The notes under the pieces are model-generated. The model was not told where the DNA came from. It saw only the letters and a list, made by a program, of their open reading frames with translations, and searched no databases. The translations under genes were made by a program, and so were the position numbers. 64,000 nucleotides of DNA from assembly GCA_029204225.1 (NCBI GenBank), contig CM055107.1, positions 5,169,633-5,233,632 of the forward strand, written 5' to 3'. The stretch is from Diphasiastrum complanatum. Its lineage: Eukaryota > Streptophyta > Lycopodiopsida > Lycopodiales > Lycopodiaceae. Positions 46,110 to 58,259 of this stretch are shown piece after piece (the stretch's first letter is position 1; every line of letters begins with the position of its first letter).

Positions 46110-46870
46110 TTGCTTAATCCAAAGATCTATCAAGTTCTAGATGTTAAATCTTGATCTAGATGCTTTACACTATGATTTAAGCAAGAGCAATGGATCAAAT
46201 GATCAAACACATGGATGGGCGGCCTCACACGTGTGGAGGACAGTACCTATATGGCATGTTTACAGAGAGTAAAGTACATTAACTTACAAATGCATTTCAT
46301 TCATCAAAACTCAAGACAAATGTGGAAATCTCAACAAAACTAGAATTTGCCAATGTCACATCAACTTGGTAATGATTTGGTTGATCTCTTTATAGATCAA
46401 GTACATCCACGAGTTGTGTACTATCCAGCAGGCCTTCACACGTGTGAAGAGTGCCTAGTCATCCAGATCCACCAATGGGAGCCATATGTGCTCATTTCCC
46501 AAAGTTGACTATTCTCTTTGGCTCGAAAACAGAAAGCTAGTCTTCCACATTTATAGGAATATTCCCTATAAAATAGGCTCTAATAGAATCTTCCTATCTT
46601 ATCTTGTAGAAGCTTATCCACACGTGTGAATGGTAACTCATTCACATGGAAGTCCAATCTATTTACAAAAAGTTTGACCAATTTGACCATTTTCAAGATT
46701 CTACTCAAAGGCCAATTTCACACTAGTGTAGATCAAGATAAAACCAATCTAACTTAATAAAAATGACTTATGTACATTCTTTCACACGTGGGAACAGACT
46801 CCACACATGTGAGATCCTATCAAGCTCAAATAACTTGAGATCTACAAGATACAACAGGTTGGAAGTGATA
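46110..46870. repeat. Inserted LTR-like segment with CACACGTGTG palindromes
   Basis: It separates two integrase parts. It contains CACACGTGTG or near variants around 46226, 46437, 46620, 46785 and 46803. The CTTCACACGTGTGAAG copy at 46434-46449 is a perfect palindrome. Exact ends were not fixed, so a solo LTR is inferred. Confidence 0.5.
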
Positions 46871-47338
46871 TTTTAACATTTTATTGATGGATTCTCCAGA
46901 AGAACAATGGTGTACTTTATTAAAAAAAAATTAGAAACTTTCAATTGCTTTAAAATCTTCAAGGAGCGTGTAGAAAAAAAAACTGGTAAGAAAATTAAAG
47001 CCCTAAGGTTCGACAACGGTGGAGAGTATATCTCTATCAAATTCAAGTAGTACTGCCAGGGCCAAGACATTGAACATCAGTTTATTACTCCCTATTTGCC
47101 TCAGTCAAACGACTAGCTGAGAGGAAGAATCGTACCCTGGTCAAGTCAGCCAAATGCATACTCGCACACACATCTTTTCCAAAGAGCTTTTGGGTTGAAG
47201 TTGTCTCCACTACAACTTACATTCAGAACAGATGTTCGACCAAGGCCCTCTAAGGCAAAACACCACGTGAGATTTGGACGAGATATAAGCCTTCATTGAA
47301 GAACCTACGAGTATTCGGATGCATCACCTATGCGCAGA

Positions 47339-47642
47339 TCCTGAAGGAGACAAGAAAGAAATTCAACCTCCAAGGTCTCAAGACCATCCTGATCGGATAT
47401 ACTTCCTTTGACAATACTTACAAGCTGTATGACTCCGATACCCAACAAATTTTATCTAGCAGGGATACAGTCTTTATCAAGGATCAGTTATCCTGAAGGA
47501 GACAAGAAAGAAATTCAACCTCCAAGGTCTCAAGACCATCCTGATCGGATATACTTCCTTTGACAATACTTACAAGCTGTATGACTCCGATACCCAACAA
47601 ATTTTATCTAGCAGGGATACAGTCTTTATCAAGGATCAGTTC
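47339..47642 (+). repeat. 152-bp perfect tandem duplication
   Basis: TCCTGAAGGAGACAAGAAAG at 47339 recurs at 47491, and the units appear identical until the last few bases. It is either a very recent slip or an assembly artefact. Confidence 0.93.
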
Positions 47643-47733
47643 AGTATGTTAATTAAGCACCTGATATTTTCTTGAATGTACTTTCAAATATTTGATAGTG
47701 CAACGTAATCTAAATGTTTAATTATTTGATGTG

Positions 47734-49035
<1,302 letters not shown>

Positions 49036-49435
49036 ATATTTCTCTTTGTTTAGCATCATTACACCAGTGACCATAAATGGCTAAGTCATACCATTTATAG
49101 TCCCACATATAGATAATCGCCCTTCAATTAATAGCTCATTGTCAAATTCCTCTCGGCAGACGCACCAATGTTAGCGTCTGGTGGGTCAAATAATATAAGC
49201 AACCCGCAAATGGCTAATTTGTACAGTTCACAGCCCTACATATAGATAATCGCCCTTCAAACAATAGCCCATTATCAAATTCCTCCCGGCAGATGCACCA
49301 ATGTTAAGCGTCTAGCAGGTCAGAGTTGCCCACTTGACTGACAACCCATTTCTAAAAACGTATGTTTTGTAAACCAATCGACATGGATAATTACTCTTCC
49401 AAGCAATATAATGTTCCTCCCGGCAGATGCACCAA
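49036..49435 (+). repeat. Array of tRNA-Gly(UCC)-like units, plus strand
   Basis: Three units with a 133-134-bp period end in encoded CCA at 49165-49167, 49298-49300 and 49432-49434, each followed by ATGTTA. The best unit (49358-49434) has GTAAACCAATCG, GGATAATTACTCTTCCAAG with the UCC anticodon at 49398-49400, and CCTCCCGGCAGATGCACCA. Between units lies GCGTCT(G/A)G(T/C)(G/A)GGTC, which echoes the tRNA 5' acceptor strand. The array is the inverted counterpart of 40140-40430. Confidence 0.68.
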
Positions 49436-49600
49436 TGTTAGGGCCATTTTTGACGGGGGGTTGGTCCAGCCAAAATGTCCTAAAAGGGTCAAGGGGTCCC
49501 ACCTCTAATGGCAGTTCGACTCTACGTGAGCATTTTCCACTTCCAACCCTGATGGCCCTCTCTATTGCCCCATGCTCCCCAACCGATGAGAGTGTCTAGC
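49436..49600 (-). repeat. Short LTR-like repeat, partner of 41265-41432
   Basis: TGTTAGGGCCATTTTTGACG starts directly after the CACCAA of the last tRNA-like unit and continues to about CTCCCCAACCGATGAGAG. Read on the minus strand it would be an LTR end (CCCTAACA) followed by a tRNA-Gly-type primer site (TTGGTGCATCTGCCGGGAGG). Confidence 0.55.
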
Positions 49601-49779
49601 CACTTTAGGGGCGGGCTGGGACCCAGACCTAAGGCAAATTTGTGCCGATTTTTCTCTAATAACCGGGCTTTACATGCCGGTTTTTTCAATTATTGCGAAC
49701 TTAAACTTCAATATTAGGCCGATTTCCTGTGCGGAAATATCGGCTAACAACAGGTACAAAAGAGAAGCCTAAAGATGAC

Positions 49780-52216
49780 ACAACCGACTCAAAATGGAAG
49801 TCAAAGGATGAAAAAAGCTTTCACGCTTATTATTTTCAATATATCAGACACTCAGATTGACCACATAGTTGAAGCTCAAACCTTGAAAGAAGTATGGGAC
49901 ATCCTGAGCTCACTATATGATGTGACGGATGTAGCTTCTAAGTTTCATGTACAAAGAAAATTCTTCACTCTCAAGATGTCGAATTGGTGATTCACTTCAG
50001 AATCACGTTAACTAGTTTAAGAATTTCTTGCAACAGATGTCCACTATCGGATTAGTCATAGACGATCAGTCATAGATGATCAAGACGCGCGTAATCATGA
50101 CATTTCTTTCAAGATTTTTCTCTACATATGAGAACTAGGTAATGATCATATCGACACACTCAGATTTAACTCTTACCAGAGTTATCACTATGTTGCTGCA
50201 AGAAGATGATCGAAGAAGTCAAGACGCTTCATCGACTTCATCATTTCATGTTATATATGTCAACAAAGGCTCAAAATGACAGAAGCAGAAAAACTCTAAG
50301 CAGTTCGCATCAAATCAGAAACCGACTCAAAGTCAAGAACAATTATCAAATCCACAGTCGAAGAACTATAGCTTATATTCAAAGCAGATGTCATACTAAA
50401 TGTCTCTCAGACAAAACACCATACGAAGTTTGGACAGACTCCAAACCTTCTATATCGAACTTACAAGTTTTTGGATGTATCGCTTATGCACAAATTCCGC
50501 ATGATCTCATTAAGAAGCTCAACTTCCAAAGTATCAAATCGATTTTCATCAACTATAGATCAAATTTATAAGTTGTATGATCATGTTGAGTCAAAGATAT
50601 TCACCAGCCGGGATGTCATATTCATCGAAGTTCAATTTATTGACCTTAAAGGTAAGGGCAAAGCTCATATAGCCAAACTATCGGACTCTCCTGAAATATT
50701 GAGCTCTTTAGTTCCAAAGTCGACTATTCCTTTTGAAGGTCCAAGCTTGTCTACTCCTGACAAACAACTTATCAACAACAAATCCGAAGATGATGATGTT
50801 GTAGTTTAGCAACTATAACATGATGAAGATTATCAATTTTGAACATCAGCCAGAAGATTGACAAGACAAAGTAGACCACTTATCAAGTACATCGATGAGT
50901 CTGCAACTTACCTTGTTCAAGAGCCGACGATTGTCAAAGAGACACTCAGTTCCGATATCTAGAACGAAGCTATGGATAAAGAGTATTCATCTCTTATCAA
51001 GAACCAGACATGGAGTATTGTTGAGTTAACTGTCAGCAGAAATGTAGTTGATTGCAAATGGTTGTTCAAAATCAAATACAAGGCAGATGGAAGTATCGAT
51101 CGAAGAAAGACTTGACTTGTCGCCAAAGGATTCTCTCAGGTACACAACATGGACTACACTGAGACCTTCAGTCAAGTAGTTAAACATTTTTCTATTCGGC
51201 TTCTATTGTCATTTGCTACTATAGCAGATTTGGAAATACATCAAATGGATGTACAAACAACATATCTTAATGGAGTTATCAAAAAGGACATTTACATGGT
51301 GCAACCTGAAGATTACAAAATCGAAGGTAAACACAATCATGTGTGTAAGCTCCATAAAACACTTTATGGCTTGAAACAATCTGCTCGAACATGGTTTCAA
51401 AGGATCAATACTTTTCTTATTGATCACAACTACACACCAAGCTCTTCAGATTAAAATGTCTACTTCAAGTCAATGCAACATTTCTTTTATTATTATCACT
51501 TTGTATGTGGATGACACATTGCTTTTCAGCAACAATATTGATCTGGTAAAAGAAACTAAGACAATGCTATCTTTCGAATTCGACATGACCGATCTGGGTG
51601 TAGCTCATTACTGTCTAGGTATTCAAATACAAAGAGACAAAAAGCAGAAGTTGATTTATATTACTCAGCAAAGATACATTCACAATGTCTTAATCAGATA
51701 TAATCTGATGAATTAAAAATTAGCTCTCTCACTAATGGATTCAAGACTCAAGATGTCGAAGGACCAGTGTCCAAACAATCGAAGAAAAGAAGCAGATGTG
51801 TGAGTATCCTTATCATTCGATAATAGGATCTCTTATGTACGTGATGATCTGTACTAGATCAGACATAGCTTTTGTAGTCAGTTCCTTAAGTCAGTGTATG
51901 ACCAATCCTGGTATAACACATTGGAAGGCACTTATCAGAGTCATGAGATATCTTCGAGCTACTATGGACTTTTGCACTTGTTATGGAGGAGTTGACAACG
52001 ACAAACTCAATATTCTCAATGGTTTTTCATATGCAAGTTGGGCAGGAGATGTAGACACTTGTAAATCCACTATAGAATTTACATTCTTCCTCAACAATGG
52101 TCCTATTTCATAGAATAGTCGCAAGCAAACTTCGATAGCTCTATCTTCCACTGAATCATAGTATATCGCAACCTCTCAGGCTACAAAGGAAGCGATGGAT
52201 GCTAGCTCATGATGGC
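49780..52216 (+). mobile_element. Copia family A element, 5' and coding portion (broken)
   Basis: Recognisable parts in order are gag (MTQPTQNGSQRMKKAFTLII, EVWDILSSLYDV), integrase tail (TPYEVWTDSKPSISNLQVFG), reverse transcriptase (MDVQTTYLNGVIKKDIYM, LYGLKQSARTWF, YVDDTLLFSNNIDLV) and RNase H (YASWAGDVDTCKSTIEFTFF). A younger element sits at its 3' end, and the family A LTR resumes at 57788. No 5' LTR is identified. It is broken, with roughly ten breaks. Confidence 0.78.
52212..52216. repeat. Target-site duplication ATGGC (left)
   Basis: It matches ATGGC at 57788-57792 exactly, flanking the young element. Confidence 0.93.
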
Positions 52217-52863
52217 TGTGAAAAATACAGATCTTAAGTGGATCTAAACTCCAAGATCATTGGCTTGAATGCTTGCACTCCAAACTACATAAGCTAGGAA
52301 TTGGCAACACATTCTATGCTACCTAGAATGCAAAGAACTTGATCAAAAAGCATTTATCACAAATGAAAACTTCCATAAACATCAAGTGCGGCCCAAAATA
52401 GCATTATACAGTCCATAATACATCAGCCTATCACTTTTGGAAAGCACCTAAGATCATACACACAAAGCTTGAACTCAATCACTACACAATGCCAACAATG
52501 GAAGGAGAACCCAATAGAAAAATCTCTCATTAAGCAAATGAATACAATGGATCTGCTCCAACCTGTTTCTCCACGGCCTACCTGCTATATATAGCTGAGA
52601 GAGATGACTCTCTCTCCTCTCTCTAGACCCTCCTTACCTAAAATATGCCCTATATAGGTAAAATTGGCATATATGTCCAAAATACATGAAAATGGACTCA
52701 TTTCGAAGGTCTTGAAGTTTGACACTTCTTCATACTGAAAAAATACACTTACTAAAAATATCTAGACCTGTTTCACACGTGTGAAAAGTCAGATCCTAAA
52801 CTATGTGCCATTTTTAGCAATTTTGGCCTAAAACTAGACAAGGAAATGTTGACAATTTTCACA
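52217..52863 (-). repeat. Young element 3' LTR
   Basis: On the minus strand it reads TGTGAAAATTGTCAACATTT ... GTATTTTTCACA. It contains TATA-like CTATATATAG near 52590 and a 16-bp palindrome TTTCACACGTGTGAAA at 52771-52786. Confidence 0.95.
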
Positions 52864-52880
52864 CTCCCTCTTCAACTTAA
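52864..52880 (-). promoter_or_regulatory. Young element polypurine tract
   Basis: On the minus strand TTAAGTTGAAGAGGGAG directly precedes the LTR TGTGAAAA. Confidence 0.8.
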
Positions 52881-55800
52881 CTTGCTAGTTTTACAACACT
52901 ACTTTGTTCCAACTTAAGAATGATCTCCATCATCAGAATAGATCTCTTCTCAAGGATCCTAATATGTACAAAATAGGACACAACATAATTGATATAGATA
53001 ATAGTGTCCATATAGGATGCTTCACTATTTCTTACATCAATTTTACATAGAATCATAAAAATGGTACATGTAAAAGAACATAGAATCTCAATTAATGAAT
53101 TCCTCCATGTATCCATCTCTGGTTTCTCTGTAAAATAGCAGCAAACAAGTTGTAAATGAAAGTGATCAACAAGTGTTTGCATGCCTCCTCCACATTTCAC
53201 TATACATATAGTGAATGCAACATGTATCTCCATGAATGAACTTCCATCACCACCTTGCCTTTGTAGATCTTCAATCCATGAAAGCCTTTGAGTGAATGAA
53301 TGCCAAAAAGATGTGTTCCCTACTCCATTTGAATGACCAAAACCTGAACTTGAAATACTTGAAGTACCTCCACAAGATTTGCACACAACGCTTGATCCTA
53401 CAATGTCAACAAGTTGCCAATTTGCCAACACTAGAATACTAGATCTTGAACTTTGTTCAAAAGAAAACATATTGACCACTTCAATACCTTTCAAGATCTG
53501 AATGAATTCATGTACTTGATCATACAAACCAGCAATGATAACTATTCCATCTCCAAGATCCAAAGGATGCAAAACTATGGAACTAGTTTTATTGAAATTT
53601 GACAATTTCAACACATTGACATAACAATGTTCATACATGAGATTAGGCAAGTGAGGTAGAGTAAGAAGACACTTCCTTGCAGCTCCAAAGACCTTACTTG
53701 AACCTTCAAGAACCTGTAAAAACAGATCCAAAATGCCTTGACCATTTGTCTCTTCTTTGATGCTTTTCACTAGCTTCGAATTGCCACTTGTCTCTTGGTG
53801 TTGATGAAGCAATCCAAGATCAACCTCTTGATCTTCCAATAAGACATCAAAGATCTTGCATATGTGAACATCTTCAGATCTGAAACTCTGAAGATACTCC
53901 CTCTCAAACACATGATTAAGATCCCACAAGATCTCATCAATGCTCAAATTTGACCCTTCACTATAGTTAGTGAAAACAATGCCACCATCATAAACCAAAA
54001 GATAGATTCCAACATTTCCATTTAACATGAAGTAGAGTAGGTGAAGATGAGTATCAAACCTAATCAAAACAGCCCTCTTGAGTTCATAACAAACCTCAAT
54101 AAGCTCACCAATGATATCTCCCTTGCCTTGAAGAAGTTGCCACTTGAGTTGCTCCATGTAGTCTTCTTCAACCAACCTTTTGCCATCTTGACCATGAATG
54201 AACAATCCACCACAATCATAGAATGCTTTGAGTTGATGAAGAGATGTTAGATCCATGCTTTGGATCTTCCCAAGAACCACTCTTCCATTGCCCTTTCCTT
54301 CACAAGACTCCCTCTTAATGCTAGCACCACAAAAGTTAGAAACCTCCCTCTTGATAGTTGCACCATAAGAAGTAGAAGACTCTTGAATATTAGAAGCCAA
54401 GAAAAGAATCCTTAGTACCTTCAACATAAGAGTGATTGAAGTACTCTCTCTTTTCAAACATGAACTTCTACTCAATGATTTAGGTAATGAGTCATATGAT
54501 AATGATTCTTCCTCACTATCGTTCATAAAAACATCATTCAAAGTACATCCTACTTTGAACACTTCACATACTTCTCTTCCTTTTGACTTGTGATCTCCCT
54601 CACCAAGTCTCATGATAGAAACCTTTGATCTACTCTTTTTATGAAGAAATGTGACACCACTTGTTGCACAAATGACTTTATCACAAAAAGATGTAAAAGA
54701 ACCATTTCCTTCAAGCATGCTCAAAGCACCATCATCTTTTCCCACATGATTACATACATCAATATGAAAAGAATTAGAAGAACAACCATCTTCTTGCAAA
54801 GAATGACACTTAGCATCTCCATCTTTTTCCATATGAACAAACAAGTCATTAGCAACAATCACTTCCAAAGAAGAATCTTCATCAACTCCATTGATGAAGT
54901 TAGCTCCTTCCTTACCTTTTCCATTTTTGCACTTGCCATCTAGCACCATTGAAGAACCACCAAGCCTTGGAAGTCCATGAGTAGAAGAGTACAAACATGA
55001 TGCTAATTTAGCTCCACATGACTCCATATGACTAGTAGGTAACACTAGTGCATCTTCAAGATCCAATGGATCCAAAAAATTGACCATAGATTCACCAAAG
55101 CTTGCCAAGTTAGCACAACAATTATCATCTCCAAGAAGTACATTAGATCTCAACCTAGATCTAGCATTTTGTTTCTTATGGCATTCATTTGCAAAATGTC
55201 CTTTTATCCCACAATAAAAGCACTTGAACTTTGACTTATTGTTCTTAGTAGAAGAGGAAGAGGAAGAGTGATCATCATGATCAAAGTTACCACCTTTGGA
55301 CCATTTCCCTTTGCCTTTACCTTTGCCCTTGAATTTGCCTTTTGTGAAGAAAGCCTCTTCACCTCCACCTTGCAAGGATGCACCATCAAGCTTTGATTGC
55401 AACCTATGTTCTTCAGCCAATAAGATTTCTTGCAAGTCAACCACACTTGGCAAGACTCTTTGAATGGCAAAACTTTGCACAAGGTTAGCATGTTCATTTA
55501 GCAAACCATTCAACATAACTTGGACTATTTCACCATCTTTTATGTTCTCATCAATGCATGCTAAATCATCACTTAGGGACTTAACTCTCAAGATAAATGC
55601 ATGAGCACTTTCACCCTCTCTTTGCCTACTAGAAAATATTTGTCTCCTTAGGGTCAATACCCTAGATGTGGACTTTGATTCAAAGAGCTTCTTTAAGGCA
55701 TTCCATGCCTCACTTGCACTTTGACACTTTCCAACTTCCTTGAGAAGTTCATTTGTAACATTCATTTTAATGATATGAAGAGCCCTTTTGGCCTTCTTAT

Positions 55801-55969
55801 CAAACCTTTGTTGCTCTTGAAGTGTGAAAGGTCTCTCTTCAATTTCTGCAACTATGTCCATGAGTTCATTCAACTCAAGTAAGGACTCCATCCTCACTTT
55901 CCAAGTAGAGTAGTTTGATGAACTCAACCTTTCACTAGACTCTAGCATGATCCCACCATTGGAAGCCAT
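52877..55969 (-). CDS. 1030-residue gag-initiated frame of the young element
   Basis: Residues 10-200 form a copia-type gag (SSSNYSTWKVRMESLL, ASEAWNALKKLFESKS, VMLNGLLNEHANLVQSF). A Lys/Gly-rich basic stretch lies at 210-226, a Ser run at 235-240 and a CX2CX4HX4C zinc knuckle at C250, C253, H258 and C263. Gag packages element RNA into particles. About 760 further residues follow with no recognisable pol motif; they are moderately charged, with Ser/Gly/Cys patches (VCKSCGGTSSISSSGFGHS). The frame stays open almost to the polypurine tract, so its last part may be untranslated sequence that happens to be open. The start is the first Met, in a good MASNGG context. Confidence 0.8.
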   Translation of the reverse strand: MASNGGIMLESSERLSSSNYSTWKVRMESLLELNELMDIVAEIEERPFTLQEQQRFDKKAKRALHIIKMNVTNELLKEVGKCQSASEAWNALKKLFESKSTSRVLTLRRQIFSSRQREGESAHAFILRVKSLSDDLACIDENIKDGEIVQVMLNGLLNEHANLVQSFAIQRVLPSVVDLQEILLAEEHRLQSKLDGASLQGGGEEAFFTKGKFKGKGKGKGKWSKGGNFDHDDHSSSSSSTKNNKSKFKCFYCGIKGHFANECHKKQNARSRLRSNVLLGDDNCCANLASFGESMVNFLDPLDLEDALVLPTSHMESCGAKLASCLYSSTHGLPRLGGSSMVLDGKCKNGKGKEGANFINGVDEDSSLEVIVANDLFVHMEKDGDAKCHSLQEDGCSSNSFHIDVCNHVGKDDGALSMLEGNGSFTSFCDKVICATSGVTFLHKKSRSKVSIMRLGEGDHKSKGREVCEVFKVGCTLNDVFMNDSEEESLSYDSLPKSLSRSSCLKRESTSITLMLKVLRILFLASNIQESSTSYGATIKREVSNFCGASIKRESCEGKGNGRVVLGKIQSMDLTSLHQLKAFYDCGGLFIHGQDGKRLVEEDYMEQLKWQLLQGKGDIIGELIEVCYELKRAVLIRFDTHLHLLYFMLNGNVGIYLLVYDGGIVFTNYSEGSNLSIDEILWDLNHVFEREYLQSFRSEDVHICKIFDVLLEDQEVDLGLLHQHQETSGNSKLVKSIKEETNGQGILDLFLQVLEGSSKVFGAARKCLLTLPHLPNLMYEHCYVNVLKLSNFNKTSSIVLHPLDLGDGIVIIAGLYDQVHEFIQILKGIEVVNMFSFEQSSRSSILVLANWQLVDIVGSSVVCKSCGGTSSISSSGFGHSNGVGNTSFWHSFTQRLSWIEDLQRQGGDGSSFMEIHVAFTICIVKCGGGMQTLVDHFHLQLVCCYFTEKPEMDTWRNSLIEILCSFTCTIFMILCKIDVRNSEASYMDTIIYINYVVSYFVHIRILEKRSILMMEIILKLEQSSVVKLAS

Positions 55970-57128
55970 GATTCTAATGTTTCTTCAACTTTTAGGTTCT
56001 GTCCTAAAGCACTTAGCACTCACTTTTCTCTCAACAAATGATAGATAAAGAGATCTATGAAGATTTAGGACCCTAAAACACTTCTATCTTGAACCTAGAT
56101 GGTTTCCAAGCATAGAAAGGAAGATTGAAACACATGCAACACTTTGCACACACTAAGAATGGATTACAAAATCAAACCAACCTGAACACACTCTTGCTTA
56201 AGCTCTCAAACTTTCCAGCAAGTGACCAAATCAAGTTATGGTGTGAAGAGTTACTTGCATTCTTAGAAAATACCCAAAACTAGGATGCCAAGATTACCTA
56301 GTAATGAACAAACTTGATCAACATATGATCAACACACTAAGATATTGATTCAACCTGTAAAACCACATGTAAACCACACTTCTAAAAGTTTATAAACTCC
56401 AGCAAGTGATAAATACAAGATTTAGAGGTGAATGAATGAGCACACTTAGTGAATCACAAGACTAGCTTCACTATCTTGTCAAATCTTGGTGTTTAGATGT
56501 AGATCTAAGATCACTTCACATGAGAATGTTCCTCAACCTGTTAAGAACCTGAAAACACACTTGCATAATGGTTAACACCTTCCAGCAAATGCTCCAATCA
56601 AATTACATAAGGAGAGTTACTTACATGCTCAACAAAGTACACCAAAATTTATGCCAAAATTGATGACAATCTTTACAATATGCTCTTCACAATGGAGCTT
56701 GCAATATGTTCACCCAAAAAGGGGATCTTTCATCCAAATGGGAGCTTTGCTCAGCCTTTAGGAGAATTACAACTCACTCAAAAGAGCATTTGTCATCCAC
56801 TTAAGGAGAAGTTTCATCCACTTAAGGAGAGTGTTCATCCAAGAATGGAGATTGTCAACAATAGGATTGAAAAGAACATTGTTAGTATTGAATATGCACA
56901 AGCCTCACAATCACAAATGATTAGGTGTTATGATCTGATCCAAAATAGTTTCTTTTCAGCCTCTGATCTTCAATAGACCTGAAATATGCTTTTGATCCAC
57001 AAGTTCAACTCACAAAACAAAGGTTAGTAAGATTTGATCAACAAAGCAATGCAAAATCATGCTAGAACTTGATCAAACATCCAAATATCACCAAAAATGG
57101 AATACTTACTGTAAATAGAAGCCAACCA
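55970..57128 (-). other. Young element leader with internal repeats
   Basis: The 1.16-kb leader has three degenerate blocks of about 170-180 bp (near 56180, 56355 and 56535) sharing AACCTG..., CACACTTG, TTCCAGCAA(G/A)TG and a GAGAGTTACTTGCAT-like end. It also has a 21-bp triplet repeat at 56794-56856 (CATCCACTTAAGGAGAAGTTT and variants). The 98-codon frame on the opposite strand over this triplet is probably chance. Confidence 0.6.
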
Positions 57129-57140
57129 GCTCTGATACCA
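57129..57140 (-). promoter_or_regulatory. Young element primer-binding site
   Basis: TGGTATCAGAGC on the minus strand directly follows the LTR. This is the standard plant initiator-tRNA-Met site. Confidence 0.92.
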
Positions 57141-57787
57141 TGTGAAAAATACAGATCCTAAGTGGATCTAAACTCCAAGATCATTGGCTTGAATGCTTGC
57201 ACTCCAAACTACATAAGCTAGGAATTGGCAACACATTCTATGCTACCTAGAATGCAAAGAACTTGATCAAAAAGCATTTATCACAAATGGAAACTTCCAT
57301 AAACATCAAGTGCGGCCCAAAATAGCATTATACAGTCCATAATACATCAGCCTATCACTTTTGGAAAGCACCTAAGATCATACACACAAAGCTTGAACTC
57401 AATCACTACACAATGCCAACAATGGAAGGAGAACCCAATAGAAAAATCTCTCATTAAGCAAATGAATACAATGGATCTGCTCCAACCTGTTTCTCCACGG
57501 CCTACCTGCTATATATAGCTGAGAGAGATGACTCTCTCTCCTCTCTCTAGACCCTCCTTACCTAAAATATGCCCTATATAGGTAAAATTGGCATATATGT
57601 CCAAAATACATGAAAATGGACTCATTTCGAAGGTCTTGAAGTTTGACACTTCTTCATACTGAAAAAATACACTTACTAAAAATATCTAGACCTGTTTCAC
57701 ACGTGTGAAAAGTCAGATCCTAAACTATGTGCCATTTTTAGCAATTTTGGCCTAAAACTAGACAAGGAAATGTTGACAATTTTCACA
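57141..57787 (-). repeat. Young element 5' LTR
   Basis: It has the same length and sequence as 52217-52863 apart from about two substitutions. Confidence 0.95.
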
Positions 57788-58100
57788 ATGGCCAACTGGC
57801 CATTAAGGTCCACGACCTAGTTAGCTATCTTACTAGACTTGCCGCATTTTTGCTTAGTATAAATAGTTGATCATACTTCTATTATTTTCAATCATGTAGC
57901 AGCTCTCTCAAGAGTTCAAGCTTGAATACTCTTGAGGATTCTAGTTGAGTTCTTTAAAGTTTTGCTATTAGCGCTTACTGCTTATCAACGGAAGTGCAAA
58001 TTCAAACAGAGATCTTTAGTTACTCAGAGATAAGTTAGAGTATGCGGTTTCTATCCGCAATTGTCTTGTTCTCAGCGTTCAGTAGCAAGGCTGCCCTCTC
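57788..58100 (+). repeat. Copia family A LTR portion, resumed after the insertion
   Basis: ATGGCCAACTGGCCATTAAG onward matches the reverse complement of 42130-42420 closely, including AGTATAAATAGTTGATCATA. It continues the element interrupted at 52216. Its end is obscured by the next LTR piece. Confidence 0.75.
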
Positions 58101-58259
58101 TCTCCCTACCTCTTTGTTATCACTACATAACTTGTTATTTTTCATCTTCACAAGCTCAAATCCTCTCCTTTCTTTCATCATTACATTTTTTGAGGTGTTC
58201 TGCTTAGCTCAAATCTAGAATCAGGTTATTGTGCTAATCATAAAGCTTAATTAGATCAA

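Larger units (their letters stand above)
45880..47650 (+). mobile_element. Copia integrase region, interrupted (broken)
   Basis: Plus-strand translation near 45920-46060 shows copia pre-integrase and integrase start (HVARGLLNVV and DICGPMQNPSKYFITF). After an inserted segment it resumes with FIDGFSRRTMVYFIKKK and GKKIKALRFDNGGEY near 46880-47035, then NLRVFGCITYAQ and LIGYTSFDNTYKLYD in 47296-47496. The fragment has about half a dozen breaks and no polymerase part. Confidence 0.7.
52217..57787 (-). mobile_element. Young, whole-looking gag-only LTR element
   Basis: This 5571-bp element has two 647-bp LTRs differing at about two positions (around 0.3 %), a perfect 5-bp target duplication, an initiator-Met primer site (57129-57140), a polypurine tract (52864-52880) and one 1030-codon frame. 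No protease, integrase, reverse transcriptase or RNase H signature is seen, so it would need enzymes from a relative. This fits the gag-only (TR-GAG) class of non-autonomous copia-like elements. The age is well under a million years at fast plant rates. Confidence 0.9.

Noticed and set aside
54641-54943. Plus-strand frames inside the young element's coding region
   Set aside because: They are shadows of the 1030-residue minus-strand frame.
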